Shown: positions 27,327 to 37,084 of the stretch, piece after piece | Position numbering within the stretch: the first letter of the stretch is position 1 | How the letters are laid out: the number at the start of each line of letters is the position of its first letter | Assembly (NCBI RefSeq): GCF_009363055.1 | Contig: NZ_CP045292.1 | Location: 558,001 to 622,000, forward strand | Direction: 5' to 3' | DNA from: Flavobacterium haoranii | GTDB taxonomy: Bacteria > Bacteroidota > Bacteroidia > Flavobacteriales > Flavobacteriaceae | Length of the DNA stretch: 64,000 nt | Notes under the pieces: generated by a model | The model's database searches: none | The model's input: only the letters and a program-made list of their open reading frames with translations | Told to the model about the DNA's origin: nothing | Made by a program: the position numbers and the translations under genes

Positions 27327-27971
27327 TTTTTTGTATTCATCAATTACTGATTTTCTGCCAATAGTTTTAGTAATAATATCTTTATCTAAATTCCATCCGC
27401 GAGCTGGCGAGTATTCTCTACCGTAATAAATTATTTGTAAATGTAGTTTGTTCCAAGATGCTTCGGGAAATAATCTTTTTGCATCTTTTTCAGTTTGTTG
27501 AACACTTTTTCCATTACTCAAATTCCATCGGTACATTAATCTATGAATGTGAGTATCTACAGGAAATGCAGGAACACCAAAAGCTTGACTCATTACAACA
27601 CTTGCCGTTTTATGACCAACAGCCGGTAAACTTTCTAAAGCTTCAAAATCTTGAGGAACTTCCCCATTGTATTTATCAATTAAAATTTGCGACAAGCCAA
27701 AAATCCCTTTAGATTTCATTGGTGTTAAACCACATGGGCGAATAATAGCTGCAATTTGTTCTACGCTCATTTTTACCATATCGTATGGATTATCAGCCTT
27801 TGCAAAAAGCGATGGCGTAATTTTATTCACGCGTTCATCAGTGCATTGAGCCGATAGTAAAACTGCAATTAAAAGTGTGTATGGATCTTTATGATTTAAC
27901 GGAATAGGAGTTTCCGGATATAATTCGTTTAACGTATTTATAACAAATGTTACTTTTTCGTTCTTTGTCAT
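27324..27971 (-). CDS. nth: Endonuclease III-like DNA glycosylase without the iron-sulfur loop
   Basis: The 215-residue base-excision repair enzyme has the helix-hairpin-helix LPAVGHKTASVV with catalytic Lys near residue 121 and the catalytic Asp in FPVDTHIHRLMYR near 139. The four C-terminal cysteines that bind [4Fe-4S] in E. coli Nth are absent: that part reads GREYSPARGWNLDKDIITKT. Only two cysteines occur (residues 43 and 80), so the cluster cannot form in the usual way. Confidence 0.9.
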   Translation of the reverse strand: MTKNEKVTFVINTLNELYPETPIPLNHKDPYTLLIAVLLSAQCTDERVNKITPSLFAKADNPYDMVKMSVEQIAAIIRPCGLTPMKSKGIFGLSQILIDKYNGEVPQDFEALESLPAVGHKTASVVMSQAFGVPAFPVDTHIHRLMYRWNLSNGKSVQQTEKDAKRLFPEASWNKLHLQIIYYGREYSPARGWNLDKDIITKTIGRKSVIDEYKK

Positions 27972-27991
27972 TTTTGTAAATTTATACTTTC

Positions 27992-28064
27992 AAAGATAAT
28001 AGAAAATAGAGAATAGAATAAAGATTTTTAAATATCAACAAATTAACGAATAACAAATTAACAA
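27992..28064. repeat. Heptamer arrays in the nth-bcp divergent gap
   Basis: Positions 27992-28026 are five 7-bp units of the form ATAGARA or AAAGATW. Positions 28035-28064 hold a second, looser set built on TAACAAA/TTAACAA. The arrays reach to within a few bases of the bcp ATG. Confidence 0.65.
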
Positions 28065-28068
28065 TAAT

Positions 28069-28521
28069 ATGATAACATTAAAAGCAGGAGATAAAGCGCC
28101 CAACTTTAAAGGATTAGATCAAGACGGAAAAGAACATAAATTAAGTGATTATAAAGGAAAAAAATTAGTAGTTTTCTTTTATCCAAAAGCGAGTACGCCT
28201 GGTTGTACTATGGAAGCATGTGATTTAAGAGATAATTTTGAGCGTTTTAAAGCTAATAATTATGAATTGCTTGGTGTTAGTGCAGATAGTGCTAAAAGAC
28301 AAGCAAATTTTATTGAAAAGAATAATCTACCTTTTCCTTTATTAGCAGATGAAGATCATGCCGTTATATATGCATTTGGTGTTTGGGGGCCAAAGAAATT
28401 TATGGGAAAAGAATTTGATGGAATTCATCGTACAACATTTGTAATTGATGAAAAAGGAATTATTGAAGATGTTATTGAGAAGGTAAAAACCAAAGAACAT
28501 GCTAATCAAATCTTAAAATAA
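28069..28521 (+). CDS. bcp: Thioredoxin-dependent peroxiredoxin, BCP type
   Basis: The 150-residue protein has the peroxidatic Cys in PKASTPGCTMEA near residue 45, the resolving Cys five residues later in ACDLRD, and the FPLLADEDHAV stretch of the BCP/PrxQ group. It reduces hydroperoxides in the cytoplasm using thioredoxin. It is followed by a strong terminator. Confidence 0.95.
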   Translation: MITLKAGDKAPNFKGLDQDGKEHKLSDYKGKKLVVFFYPKASTPGCTMEACDLRDNFERFKANNYELLGVSADSAKRQANFIEKNNLPFPLLADEDHAVIYAFGVWGPKKFMGKEFDGIHRTTFVIDEKGIIEDVIEKVKTKEHANQILK

Positions 28522-28549
28522 AAAAATCCCGGTTAATCCGGGATTTTTT
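28521..28549. terminator. Bidirectional intrinsic terminator
   Basis: AAAAAATCCCGG and CCGGGATTTTTT pair across a short TTAAT loop. It lies directly after the bcp stop and before the convergent 488-residue gene. Confidence 0.9.
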
Positions 28550-28550
28550 A

Positions 28551-30017
28551 TTATGCTTTTTCGACACCAACTTTTTCGTCGTAGCCAAATAAACGTTGCG
28601 TTTTAATTAATTCGGCAATACCATCAGGAAGCATTTCTTCCCAACCGCTATCTCCATTACTAATCATTTTAAGAACTTGTCTTGAGAAAATTTCTAAGTT
28701 TTGTTCTTCAAAGTCTGTAATATCAACTACTTTTCCGTTGAATTTGAAGAATTTATACAATTCTTTCATTCTAGGATGTACTTTTAAATTATCAGAATCA
28801 ATAATGTTTCCTTCTTCATCCTTCATTGGATATAAGTAAACTTTTAAGTCGCGGTAGAATAATTTACCAAAAGCTTCTAAAATTCCACCAGATAGATGAC
28901 GGTAATATTTTTCGTCAAAAATTTCAACTAAATTACTTACACCCATGGTTAATCCCATTCTAGCTTTAGTATAATTAGAGAAATATTCTACGACTTTAAA
29001 GTATTCTTGGAAATTTGAAATCATTACCGTTTGACCAAGAGAACATAATAATTCTGCTCTATCTAAGAAATCTCTTTCGTCAATTTCACCTTCAGCTTTC
29101 AAGTTAGAAAGTGTAATTTCAAAAACTACAAATGTATTTTCTTCGTCAACTTTGTTTTCTTGAATGAACATGTTATAAGATTTCATATACATGTTCATAT
29201 TTACTTTGGTAACAGGTCTAAAACTTCCGCGTAATGCCAAAATGTTCTTTTTATAAAGTACAGCAGCAGGAAGAATATTTTTACCATCAGGGCCAAACAT
29301 AACGGCATCAGTCATACCATTTTTAACCAATTGTAAACTCATTAATCGGTTGTCTACATTTGCAAATCTTGGTCCCGAGAAATTGATAGTATCAATCTCT
29401 AATTGGTCTTTATCTAAGTGATCGTATAAATAACGAAGTAATCTTTTAGGATCGTTGTGTTTGTAAAATGCTCCATAAATTAAATTTACGCCAAGAATTC
29501 CTAATGTTTCTTGTTGTAAACGAGCATCTGTTTCTTTAAAGCGAATGTGAAGTATAATTTCATTATATTCTTCATCTGGCTCTACTTGAAATTTGATACC
29601 TACCCAACCATGTCCTTTATATTGTTTAGCAAAATCTATAGTGGCAACTGTATTGGCATAACTAAAGAAAATTTTATTAGGATGTTTGTCTCTTTTTAAA
29701 CGTTCTTCAATTAATTTTGTTTCGTGAGCCAACATTTTTTTAAGACGACTTTCAGTTACATAGCGACCATCTTCTTCAATTCCATAAATTGCGTCACTGA
29801 AATCTTTATCATAAGCCGACATAGCTTTTGCAATAGTTCCTGATGATGCACCAGCTCTAAAAAAATGACGAACTGTTTCTTGTCCCGCTCCAATTTCGGC
29901 AAAAGTTCCGTAAATACTTTCGTTTAAATTAATACGTAATGCTTTATCTTTAATCGAAGGAATTTGTTCTATTACCTTATCTCCTCTAACCTCAATATCA
30001 GTTATTATGCTTTTCAT
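28551..30017 (-). CDS. Conserved cytoplasmic protein of unknown function, 488 residues
   Basis: The protein has no signal peptide or membrane segment. It contains the striking stretch IYGTFAEIGAGQETVRHFFRAGASSGTIAKAMSAYDKDFSDAIYG near the start and is rich in conserved-looking charged motifs (RLKKMLAHETKLIEERL; MYMKSYNMFIQENKVDEENTFVVFEITLSNL). I recognise it as a conserved bacterial protein but know no established function. The G-AGQETVRHFFR segment could be a nucleotide or phosphate site; that is a guess. It is monocistronic. Confidence 0.7.
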   Translation of the reverse strand: MKSIITDIEVRGDKVIEQIPSIKDKALRINLNESIYGTFAEIGAGQETVRHFFRAGASSGTIAKAMSAYDKDFSDAIYGIEEDGRYVTESRLKKMLAHETKLIEERLKRDKHPNKIFFSYANTVATIDFAKQYKGHGWVGIKFQVEPDEEYNEIILHIRFKETDARLQQETLGILGVNLIYGAFYKHNDPKRLLRYLYDHLDKDQLEIDTINFSGPRFANVDNRLMSLQLVKNGMTDAVMFGPDGKNILPAAVLYKKNILALRGSFRPVTKVNMNMYMKSYNMFIQENKVDEENTFVVFEITLSNLKAEGEIDERDFLDRAELLCSLGQTVMISNFQEYFKVVEYFSNYTKARMGLTMGVSNLVEIFDEKYYRHLSGGILEAFGKLFYRDLKVYLYPMKDEEGNIIDSDNLKVHPRMKELYKFFKFNGKVVDITDFEEQNLEIFSRQVLKMISNGDSGWEEMLPDGIAELIKTQRLFGYDEKVGVEKA

Positions 30018-30113
30018 TAAATTATAGTATTTAAACTCTCTTTTTAATTAAGTATTGCAAAGTTAATGAAATACTCCATAATATTACTGTAAATATTATT
30101 ATTTTTGCATCAT

Positions 30114-30887
30114 ATGCAGGGTTTAACAATAAATTTTTTAGGAACTGGAACCTCTCAAGGAATTCCAGTAATAGGAAGCAATCATCCGGTATGTTTGAGC
30201 GAAAATTCTAAAGACAAAAGACTTCGTGTTTCGGTTTGGATTTATGCGCAAGATTTTTCGTTAGTAATTGATTGTGGTCCAGATTTTAGACAACAAATGC
30301 TTACGAATAAATGTGAATTTATTGATGGAATTTTGTTCACACACGAACATTCTGATCATACTGCTGGTTTAGATGATATTCGCCCTTTTTATTTTAAACA
30401 AGGTGATATTCCTGTTTATGCTCATGAAAGAGTACTTAAAAATTTAGCAAAACGTTTCGATTACATCTTTAGTAATGAAAATAAATATCCAGGAGCACCT
30501 TCTGTAACCCAAGTAGAAGTAAAAAATAATGAGTCTTTCTTTGTGAAAAACTACGAAATTATTCCAATTAACGCTTGGCATGGTAGTTTACAAGTTTTTG
30601 GTTATCGAATTCAAAATTTTGTGTATTTAACCGATGTAAAAACTATAGATTTAGAAGAAGTTGAAAAAGTTAAAGGTTGTGAAGTATTGGTTATTAATTG
30701 TTTAAGAGAAGAACCGCATAACACGCATTTTAATTTAGAAGAAGCATTAGAATTTATATCTTTGGTTCAACCAAAAAAGACATATTTAACGCATATCAGT
30801 CACATTTTTGGATTTCACGATGAAATTCAGGAAAAGTTACCCGAAAATGTTTTTGTAGCCTACGATAATTTAGAAATAACAATTTAA
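30114..30887 (+). CDS. MBL-fold metallohydrolase, PhnP-like
   Basis: The 257-residue protein from the ATG at 30114 starts GLTINFLGTGTSQGIPVIG and has metal motif THEHSDHTAGLDDIRPF near residue 79-95, a later His in NAWHGSLQVFGYRI and YLTHISHIFGFHDE. This pattern is of the PhnP/tRNase Z-like group of phosphodiesterases. An in-frame TTG at 30105 was rejected. The next gene begins 4 bases after the stop. Confidence 0.88.
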   Translation: MQGLTINFLGTGTSQGIPVIGSNHPVCLSENSKDKRLRVSVWIYAQDFSLVIDCGPDFRQQMLTNKCEFIDGILFTHEHSDHTAGLDDIRPFYFKQGDIPVYAHERVLKNLAKRFDYIFSNENKYPGAPSVTQVEVKNNESFFVKNYEIIPINAWHGSLQVFGYRIQNFVYLTDVKTIDLEEVEKVKGCEVLVINCLREEPHNTHFNLEEALEFISLVQPKKTYLTHISHIFGFHDEIQEKLPENVFVAYDNLEITI

Positions 30888-30891
30888 AACT

Positions 30892-31389
30892 ATGAGAAAT
30901 ATATTTTTATACCTATTTGTATTTTCAATGTTAATCAACATATTTCAATATGTTAATTCAACCAAAATTTTAGAATCGAAAGATAGAGAAGTAGAACTTG
31001 TGAAAAATAAACTTAAAAAGTCGCACGATTCTATTGTTGAAGTACAAATGAACGACTATTTTGATATTGCAAATGATGAAGATGCACAAGAATATTATTT
31101 TACTCGTGGTTTAGATTATCAAAAAGTTATTGCACAAGTAAATGAAGATTTAGTTTCTTTAAATACAAATCCAAAAGGAAATCCATTAGTTCCTTATGAA
31201 CCAATTGACGACCGACCATTTATTGTAAACAAGGCAAAAGTTTTAAATCATAGATGGATTATTGCTGAATATTCTAACGGAGATTTATGGGGACAAATTT
31301 TAATAAAATATTTCTTTAGTGAAGATAAACCAACTGAATTTCAAACTGTTGATACAGTGCTTTATGAAAGACAGAAAGTAGAAAAATAA
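30892..31389 (+). CDS. Membrane-anchored protein of unknown function
   Basis: The 165-residue product has one N-terminal transmembrane helix (residues 3-20), a short coiled-coil-like segment (about 22-45, ESKDREVELVKNKLKKSHDS) and a soluble domain (DRPFIVNKAKVLNHRWIIAEYSNGDLWGQILIKYFF). It is translated right behind the MBL-fold gene, with 4 bases between. Function unknown. Confidence 0.65.
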   Translation: MRNIFLYLFVFSMLINIFQYVNSTKILESKDREVELVKNKLKKSHDSIVEVQMNDYFDIANDEDAQEYYFTRGLDYQKVIAQVNEDLVSLNTNPKGNPLVPYEPIDDRPFIVNKAKVLNHRWIIAEYSNGDLWGQILIKYFFSEDKPTEFQTVDTVLYERQKVEK

Positions 31390-31399
31390 AAAAGATAGA

Positions 31400-31423
31400 A
31401 GAGGTTTTTAAACCTCTTTTTTT
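31400..31423 (+). terminator. Intrinsic terminator
   Basis: AGAGGTTT and AAACCTCT form the stem, followed by TTTTTT, 10 bases after the preceding stop codon. Confidence 0.8.
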
Positions 31424-31520
31424 ATAAATTTCGCTTATAATTCTATAAAATATATTCATTTGTTAAGTAAAAAATTATAGGACTATTTTTTACTTTTGAA
31501 AAACAAAATATTTAAAATTC

Positions 31521-32279
31521 ATGAAAATAGTAATATCTCCAGCCAAATCTTTAGATTATACAACCGAGTTACCAACTAAAAGATATACTGAGGCTCAGTT
31601 TTTAAATAAATCGGAAACCATTCAAAAAACATTGAAAAAGAAGAAGCCTAAAGATTTGATGGAATTAATGAGTATTTCAGAAAAACTAGCCGATTTAAAT
31701 TGGCAACGCAACCAAGATTGGCAATTGCCTTTTACGCCCGAAAATGCACGTCCGGCAGTTTATGCTTTTAATGGCGATGTGTATGTGGGTTTAGATGCGT
31801 ACACAATTCCGGAAGAAAAATTAGATATTTTACAAGAAAAATTGCGAATTCTTTCGGGTTTATACGGTTTGTTGAAGCCTTTAGATTTGATTCAGGAATA
31901 TCGTTTGGAAATGGGAACTTCGTTGCAAGTGGGAACCAAAAAAAATCTGTATGAATTTTGGAAAAAGACGATTACTGATGCATTGAATAAAGAATTAGAA
32001 AAAGACGAATTGTTTATCAATTTAGCTAGTAATGAATATTTTAGTGCGGTCGATGTAAAGTCGTTAAAAGTTCCAGTGATTACTCCTGAATTTAAAGATT
32101 ACAAAGATGGAAAGTTAAAAATGATTAGTTTTTTTGCTAAAAAAGCCAGAGGTTTAATGGTGCGTTATATTATTGACAATAACGTGGAAACATTGGATGA
32201 ATTGAAAAACTTCAATTACGAAGGCTATGCTTTTGATGCCAATTTAAGCCAAGGAAACAAATTAGTTTTTACTCGTTAA
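31521..32279 (+). CDS. yaaA: Peroxide stress protein YaaA (DUF328)
   Basis: The 252-residue protein matches YaaA: start MKIVISPAKSLDY, PAVYAFNGDVYVGLDAYT, LRILSGLYGLLKPLDLIQEYRLEMGT and the C-terminal FFAKKARGLMVRYII. In E. coli YaaA lowers free iron and DNA damage under peroxide stress; the fold binds DNA. A TACTTTTG -7 box is at 31491-31498. The 3' end overlaps the convergent hydrolase gene by 18 bases. Confidence 0.95.
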   Translation: MKIVISPAKSLDYTTELPTKRYTEAQFLNKSETIQKTLKKKKPKDLMELMSISEKLADLNWQRNQDWQLPFTPENARPAVYAFNGDVYVGLDAYTIPEEKLDILQEKLRILSGLYGLLKPLDLIQEYRLEMGTSLQVGTKKNLYEFWKKTITDALNKELEKDELFINLASNEYFSAVDVKSLKVPVITPEFKDYKDGKLKMISFFAKKARGLMVRYIIDNNVETLDELKNFNYEGYAFDANLSQGNKLVFTR

Positions 32280-33023
32280 TGCTTCAATAAACTGAGCAGA
32301 TTCTTTTAAAACAATTTCAGGATTTTCTCGATGCGCCGTGTGACCGACGTTGGCTATAAGTAAAGCTTTAGAATGACCTTTGGTTTGCGAAACAATTTTT
32401 TCAACTTGTTCCAAAGAACCGAATTCGTCATTTTTACCTTGAATAATGAGTGAATTACATTGAATTTGCTTTACAAAATGCTCAATATTCCAATTTTGAT
32501 ATTCCTCGGAAGTCCAGGTTTTAGTCCAAGCGTTAAACAAAGCCTCAACTTTATTATCGTGATAGCGTTCTAATTTCTGTTTTTGATTAGTCGTTTTATA
32601 TTGATGAATTGCTTCACGAATGCCATTTAGCGTAATTTCTTCAACAAAAATATGAGCGCCTTCGGTAATAATTCCAATTGTTTTTTCGGGATATTTTGCA
32701 GCAAAAATCAGTGCGATAGAACCTCCGTCACTAAATCCGAATAAAATGGCATTTTCAACTTTCCAGAAGTCTAGTAATTTAGCCAAAATATCAGCTTCTT
32801 GTTCTAGATAATTTACGTCTCGTTTTTCATAAGAAAACGGACAAGATTTTCCATAACCTTGTCGGTCATATAGAATGACGTTGCATTTTGTTTTTTCAGC
32901 CAATTGCAAAGGAAAATCGCGCCATAATTCTATACAACCTAGCGAATCGTGTAAAAAAATAATTGTAGGCCGGTTAGGGTAGTGGTCTATTTTTTGAAAA
33001 GCAATTTGGGAAAGATTTATCAC
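32262..33023 (-). CDS. Alpha/beta-fold hydrolase
   Basis: The 253-residue protein has the oxyanion segment FLHDSLGCIELW near residue 23, nucleophile elbow LFGFSDGGS near 95 (Ser98), an acid near 210 in QGKNDEFG and catalytic His in VGHTAHRENP near 229. It has no signal peptide. The substrate is unknown. It lies after the efflux operon but beyond that operon's terminator. Confidence 0.85.
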   Translation of the reverse strand: MINLSQIAFQKIDHYPNRPTIIFLHDSLGCIELWRDFPLQLAEKTKCNVILYDRQGYGKSCPFSYEKRDVNYLEQEADILAKLLDFWKVENAILFGFSDGGSIALIFAAKYPEKTIGIITEGAHIFVEEITLNGIREAIHQYKTTNQKQKLERYHDNKVEALFNAWTKTWTSEEYQNWNIEHFVKQIQCNSLIIQGKNDEFGSLEQVEKIVSQTKGHSKALLIANVGHTAHRENPEIVLKESAQFIEALTSKN

Positions 33024-33065
33024 AATTTTTTTTCCAAATATAATTAAACTTAAGAGATGAAAATT

Positions 33066-33094
33066 AAAAAAGCCCTTTTAAAAAGGGCTTTTTT
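33066..33094 (-). terminator. Intrinsic terminator of the efflux operon
   Basis: AAAAAAGCCCTTTT pairs with AAAAGGGCTTTTTT across one base, directly after the MFS gene stop at 33096 as read on the minus strand. Confidence 0.85.
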
Positions 33095-33095
33095 A

Positions 33096-34688
33096 TTAAT
33101 GCATAGCTTCGCTTAAATCGACTTTATTTTTACCTTTTTTAATCAGTAAGATGAAAGGAATACAAATTAAAAACAGCAATCCTAAATACATAAAAACATC
33201 CATATAAGATAAAACAGTACTTTGTTTGGTAACTGATAAATCAATTAATTGATAGGCTTTATCTAAAGCTTCGTTTGGACTAAAACCTTTGGCAATAAAG
33301 TTTTGTTGAAGACCTTGAATGCGTTGTTGTACCATTGCATTAGCACCATCAATATTTTTAATTAAATTCACTCGATGTTCTTGTGATAATCTCGAAATGA
33401 ATGTAGTAATAATTGCTATACCAAAAGATCCGCCTAATTGTCGCATCATTCCTGTGAAAGCAGCACCTTCACCAATAGACTTCCCTGATAAAGTAGAAAG
33501 TGAAAGCGTTGTAATGGGTACGAATAATAATCCTAGACCAAATCCACGAACAATCAGTGGCCAAAACATGTGTTCTTCACCCGTATCAGGAGTCATAATG
33601 TTATGCATCCAAAACGTAAAGACAAAGAACATCAAGAATCCTCCTGCAACTAAATAGGGTTGAGGTACACCTTTCTGAATTAATTTACCAATAATAGGCA
33701 TCATAAAGGCAGTCATTAACGAACTTGGTATTAATAACAAACCAGCATCTGTGGCTGTCCAACCTAAAACAGATTGTGTATATATCGGAATAATAAAAGT
33801 TGAACCGTATAGCCCAAATCCAAGGACAAAACTCAAAATGGTTCCGACTCTCAGGTTGTTATCTTTCAAAACCCTTAAATTCACTATGGGATATTCGTAG
33901 ACGAGTTGCCTCCAGATGAAGAAAAACAAGCCCACAAAACTCATGATACTAACTATAACAATAACATGATCATTAAACCAGTCGTCTTGTTGTCCGTGTT
34001 CCAATACAAATTGTAGCGAACCGATAAACATGGCTAGTGTAATAATTCCCCACCAGTCCACTTGATTGCTTTTTAATTTATCTCCATATTTAGGACTTTT
34101 AACATAAGTTAAAGTCAATAAAGTAGCAATAATTCCAATCGGTACGTTGATGTAAAAGATATAAGGCCAAGAGTAATTATCTACTAAATAACCTCCAAGT
34201 GGCGGACCTAATGTTGGTCCAACAATTACACCCATACCATAAATAGCTTGCGCCATACCTCTTTTTTCTACCGGATAACTTTCAGTAATAATCGTTTGAG
34301 AAGTTACCAAAAGCGCTCCACCACCTAAACCTTGAATGAATCGGAAGAGAACAAGTTCCCAAATTCCGGTTGCATTTCCACATAAAAAGGAAGAAAAGGT
34401 AAAGATGATAATAGAAGCGGCAAAGTAATTTCGTCTACCAAATTGTTGCGATAACCAACTAGTCATTGGAATTACAATTACGTTAGCAATTGCATAAGCC
34501 GTAATTACCCAAGCTACATCGGTTAAAGTAGCTCCTAAACTTCCACGCATGTCGTTTAAAGCTACGTTAACAATGGTAGTATCTACAATTTCCAATAAAG
34601 CACACAACACAGCAGTAATAGTAATAATTACCCTATCTATACCATATAGTACTAAATCGTCATTTTGTAATGTTCCTGATGCGCTCAT
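33096..34688 (-). CDS. MFS multidrug efflux transporter, DHA2 (EmrB/QacA) family
   Basis: The 530-residue inner-membrane protein has about 14 predicted helices and the DHA2 patterns LEIVDTTIVNVALNDMRGSLGAT, WVITAYAIANVIVIPMTSWLSQQFGRRNYF (motif A-like), and GVIVGPTLGPPLGGYLVDNYSWPYIFYINVPIG (motif C). It is the pump of a tripartite system with the adaptor and TolC-like genes, under a TetR regulator. Substrates are unknown, but hydrophobic drugs are typical. Confidence 0.93.
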   Translation of the reverse strand: MSASGTLQNDDLVLYGIDRVIITITAVLCALLEIVDTTIVNVALNDMRGSLGATLTDVAWVITAYAIANVIVIPMTSWLSQQFGRRNYFAASIIIFTFSSFLCGNATGIWELVLFRFIQGLGGGALLVTSQTIITESYPVEKRGMAQAIYGMGVIVGPTLGPPLGGYLVDNYSWPYIFYINVPIGIIATLLTLTYVKSPKYGDKLKSNQVDWWGIITLAMFIGSLQFVLEHGQQDDWFNDHVIVIVSIMSFVGLFFFIWRQLVYEYPIVNLRVLKDNNLRVGTILSFVLGFGLYGSTFIIPIYTQSVLGWTATDAGLLLIPSSLMTAFMMPIIGKLIQKGVPQPYLVAGGFLMFFVFTFWMHNIMTPDTGEEHMFWPLIVRGFGLGLLFVPITTLSLSTLSGKSIGEGAAFTGMMRQLGGSFGIAIITTFISRLSQEHRVNLIKNIDGANAMVQQRIQGLQQNFIAKGFSPNEALDKAYQLIDLSVTKQSTVLSYMDVFMYLGLLFLICIPFILLIKKGKNKVDLSEAMH

Positions 34689-34691
34689 AAA

Positions 34692-35773
34692 TTATTTTAA
34701 GTGTACGTCTACATCTACGTTCATTCCGGCACGAAGTAAACTTACTTTTTCTTTATCGTTAGTGTTCTTTAAACTGATTTTAACAGGTAATCTTTGTATT
34801 GTTTTTACGAAGTTACCAGTTGCATTATCTGGAGGTAAAAGCGAAAAACGAGAACCTGTAGCAGGAGAGAATGATGTAATTTCGCCTACAAAAGTATAAT
34901 CGGGATAAGCATCCACTTTAATTTCTACTTCTTGACCTAAACGCATTTTGTTTAATTGTGTTTCTTTGAAATTTGCCACAACCCAAACGTCGCTTGAATT
35001 AATAATATAAAATAAAGATTGTCCTGCTTGAACCATTTGGCCTGGTTGTAAATCAATTGTCGAAACTTGTCCGTCAACAGCCGCTGTAACAACTGTATAA
35101 CCTAAATTCAATTTTGCAGCATCTAATTGTGCTTGCGCTCTTTTAATGTTTGCTTCGGCAACAGTTGTTTGTTTATTAGCCACAGAAGTTTTAGTTACCG
35201 AAACATTTTTTGATAATCAGCAGCCGCTTTTTGTTGTTGTAAAGCTTTTAATTCATTTTCTGCAACTTGTTTCGCAGCTAAAGCTTGTTCATATTGTTGC
35301 TTTGTAATTGATTTATTTGCATATAATTTCTCAAATCTTTCAAAATCGTTTTGTGCTCTCCATAATTTCACTTTAGCATTTTCAATTGAACTATAAGCAG
35401 TTTTAGCATTTGCATCGTAAACAGAAACATTTGCATTTGCGCTTCCTACATCGGCTTTTGAAACTTCAAAACTTCCTTGGGCTGCTACTAATGCCGCTTG
35501 CGCTTCTTCCACTTTTACTAAATAGTCGATATTGTCGATTGTAAATAAAGTGTCGCCTTTTTTTACATTTTGATTATCTGTAACATAGATTTTTTTGATA
35601 TATCCCGAAACTCTTGGGATTATTGGAGCCATATTTTGTTCTATTTGTGCATCATCTGTAGTTTCATGTGCTTGAGAATGAAAATATTTATATCCTCCAT
35701 AAACAACTCCTAATGCTACTAAAACAATTAGGATAATTGTAAACTTTTTATTTGTTTCTTTTTTCTTTTCCAT
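34692..35773 (-). CDS. HlyD/EmrA-type membrane fusion protein, interrupted by a frameshift
   Basis: One N-terminal transmembrane helix (about residues 10-28) is followed by a lipoyl-like half (VSGYIKKIYVTDNQNVKKGDTLF), a coiled-coil hairpin with Ala/Gln-rich helices and the second half (VDGQVSTIDLQPGQMVQAGQSLF). The frame breaks at a run of six T at 35206-35211; adding one base joins QKAAADYQK to NVSVTKTSVANKQTT and gives a 360-residue protein of normal size. It bridges the MFS pump and the outer-membrane channel. Confidence 0.9.
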
Positions 35774-35774
35774 T

Positions 35775-37079
35775 TTAGTTGATCGTTTTTATTAAGGTTC
35801 CTTTTGCATATTGTAATTCGTAGTATTTTTGAAGAATATCGGCTTGTGATATTGTTTTATTTATTGAAGCCTGAATTTGTTCTGCATTAGCTTCTAATAA
35901 ATCGTTTGTACTTGATAGCCCATTATCATATTTATCTTTAACAATTCTGTAATTTTCATCAGATTGTTCGGCTGCTTTTTGGTACACATTAAATTGTTTT
36001 TGAGCGAGTAAGTAATTTTCCTCTGCATTTTTAACCTCTTCATTAATTTGCTTCTCAAGAATTGAAGTTGAAAATTTTACTTCTTCAGATTTGCTTTTTG
36101 CGATTTTGACTTCAGCATTGTTTTTGAAAATACCACTTAAATCATAAGAAACTCCAACACCAAAATTCATAGCATTTGTTACAGTTAGGAAGTTGTGAAT
36201 GTCTGCTGCAACATAACCACCAATTAAATTTACTGTAGGGAAATAGTTTCCTTGCGCAATTTTTATTTGGTTTTTACTTGCCTCAAATTGATGATTCAAA
36301 GCGCTTAAATCAGATCTTTCAATAGATGAATTTGAAGTTTGTACTACATTTAATAGTTCAATATCTTCTTTTACAATATCGAACGAAGTGTTTTCGTCTA
36401 AATTTAAAATTGAAGCCAATTTATAGTTTAAAACATTAATGTCTTTTTTGCTTTTTTCGATAGAAAGTTCAATGTTTGATGCTTGTAATTGTGCTTTTAG
36501 TAAGTCATTATGTGCAAGTAAACCATTGTCTTCCATGTTTTTAAAATCGGTAACTCGTTGTTGCGCACTTTTTAAATTATCATTTAAGATAGTTAAGGTT
36601 TGTTGCGTTTTGTAAATATTAAAATACAAGGCGATGGCATAATTAGCTAGATTTTCTTTTGTTTGGTTTTCTTGAGCAATCTCAGCTTGTAAAAGATTTT
36701 CGTGTGCTTTTATATTCTGATTGATCTTTAAGCCATTAAAAAGTGGAATTGAAGCATTGGCATTTCCTAATAATATTTGATTTATGTTTCCAAAAGACTC
36801 ACCCGAAACGCTTCCTTGAAATAAAACTGGAGACGAAATATTAGGCTGTGTAATTCTTTGATACTGACCAGATAAAGAAAGATTTGGATATTGTTTGTTT
36901 TTTGCTTGAATTACTTCTGCTTCGGCTGTTTGTGTTTTTACAGTTGCCAAATTAGCTTGATTACTCTTTGTTGTAGCCAATTCGACTACATCTTTCAAAC
37001 TTAATTTTTTCGGTTCTTGTGAAAATGCAAACAACGAACTCATGAGCAATCCAAAAAGGATTATTGTTTTATTTTTCAT
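35775..37079 (-). CDS. TolC-family outer-membrane channel
   Basis: The 434-residue product has a signal peptide (ending FAFSQ, about residue 21) and the duplicated helical hairpins of the TolC/OEP family (NQANLATVKTQTAEAEVIQAKNKQYPNLSLSGQYQ, and YNNGLSS-like YDNGLSSTNDLLEANAEQIQA near the end). It forms the exit duct of the efflux system; it is 1 base from the adaptor gene. Confidence 0.93.
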   Translation of the reverse strand: MKNKTIILFGLLMSSLFAFSQEPKKLSLKDVVELATTKSNQANLATVKTQTAEAEVIQAKNKQYPNLSLSGQYQRITQPNISSPVLFQGSVSGESFGNINQILLGNANASIPLFNGLKINQNIKAHENLLQAEIAQENQTKENLANYAIALYFNIYKTQQTLTILNDNLKSAQQRVTDFKNMEDNGLLAHNDLLKAQLQASNIELSIEKSKKDINVLNYKLASILNLDENTSFDIVKEDIELLNVVQTSNSSIERSDLSALNHQFEASKNQIKIAQGNYFPTVNLIGGYVAADIHNFLTVTNAMNFGVGVSYDLSGIFKNNAEVKIAKSKSEEVKFSTSILEKQINEEVKNAEENYLLAQKQFNVYQKAAEQSDENYRIVKDKYDNGLSSTNDLLEANAEQIQASINKTISQADILQKYYELQYAKGTLIKTIN

Positions 37080-37084
37080 AGCAA

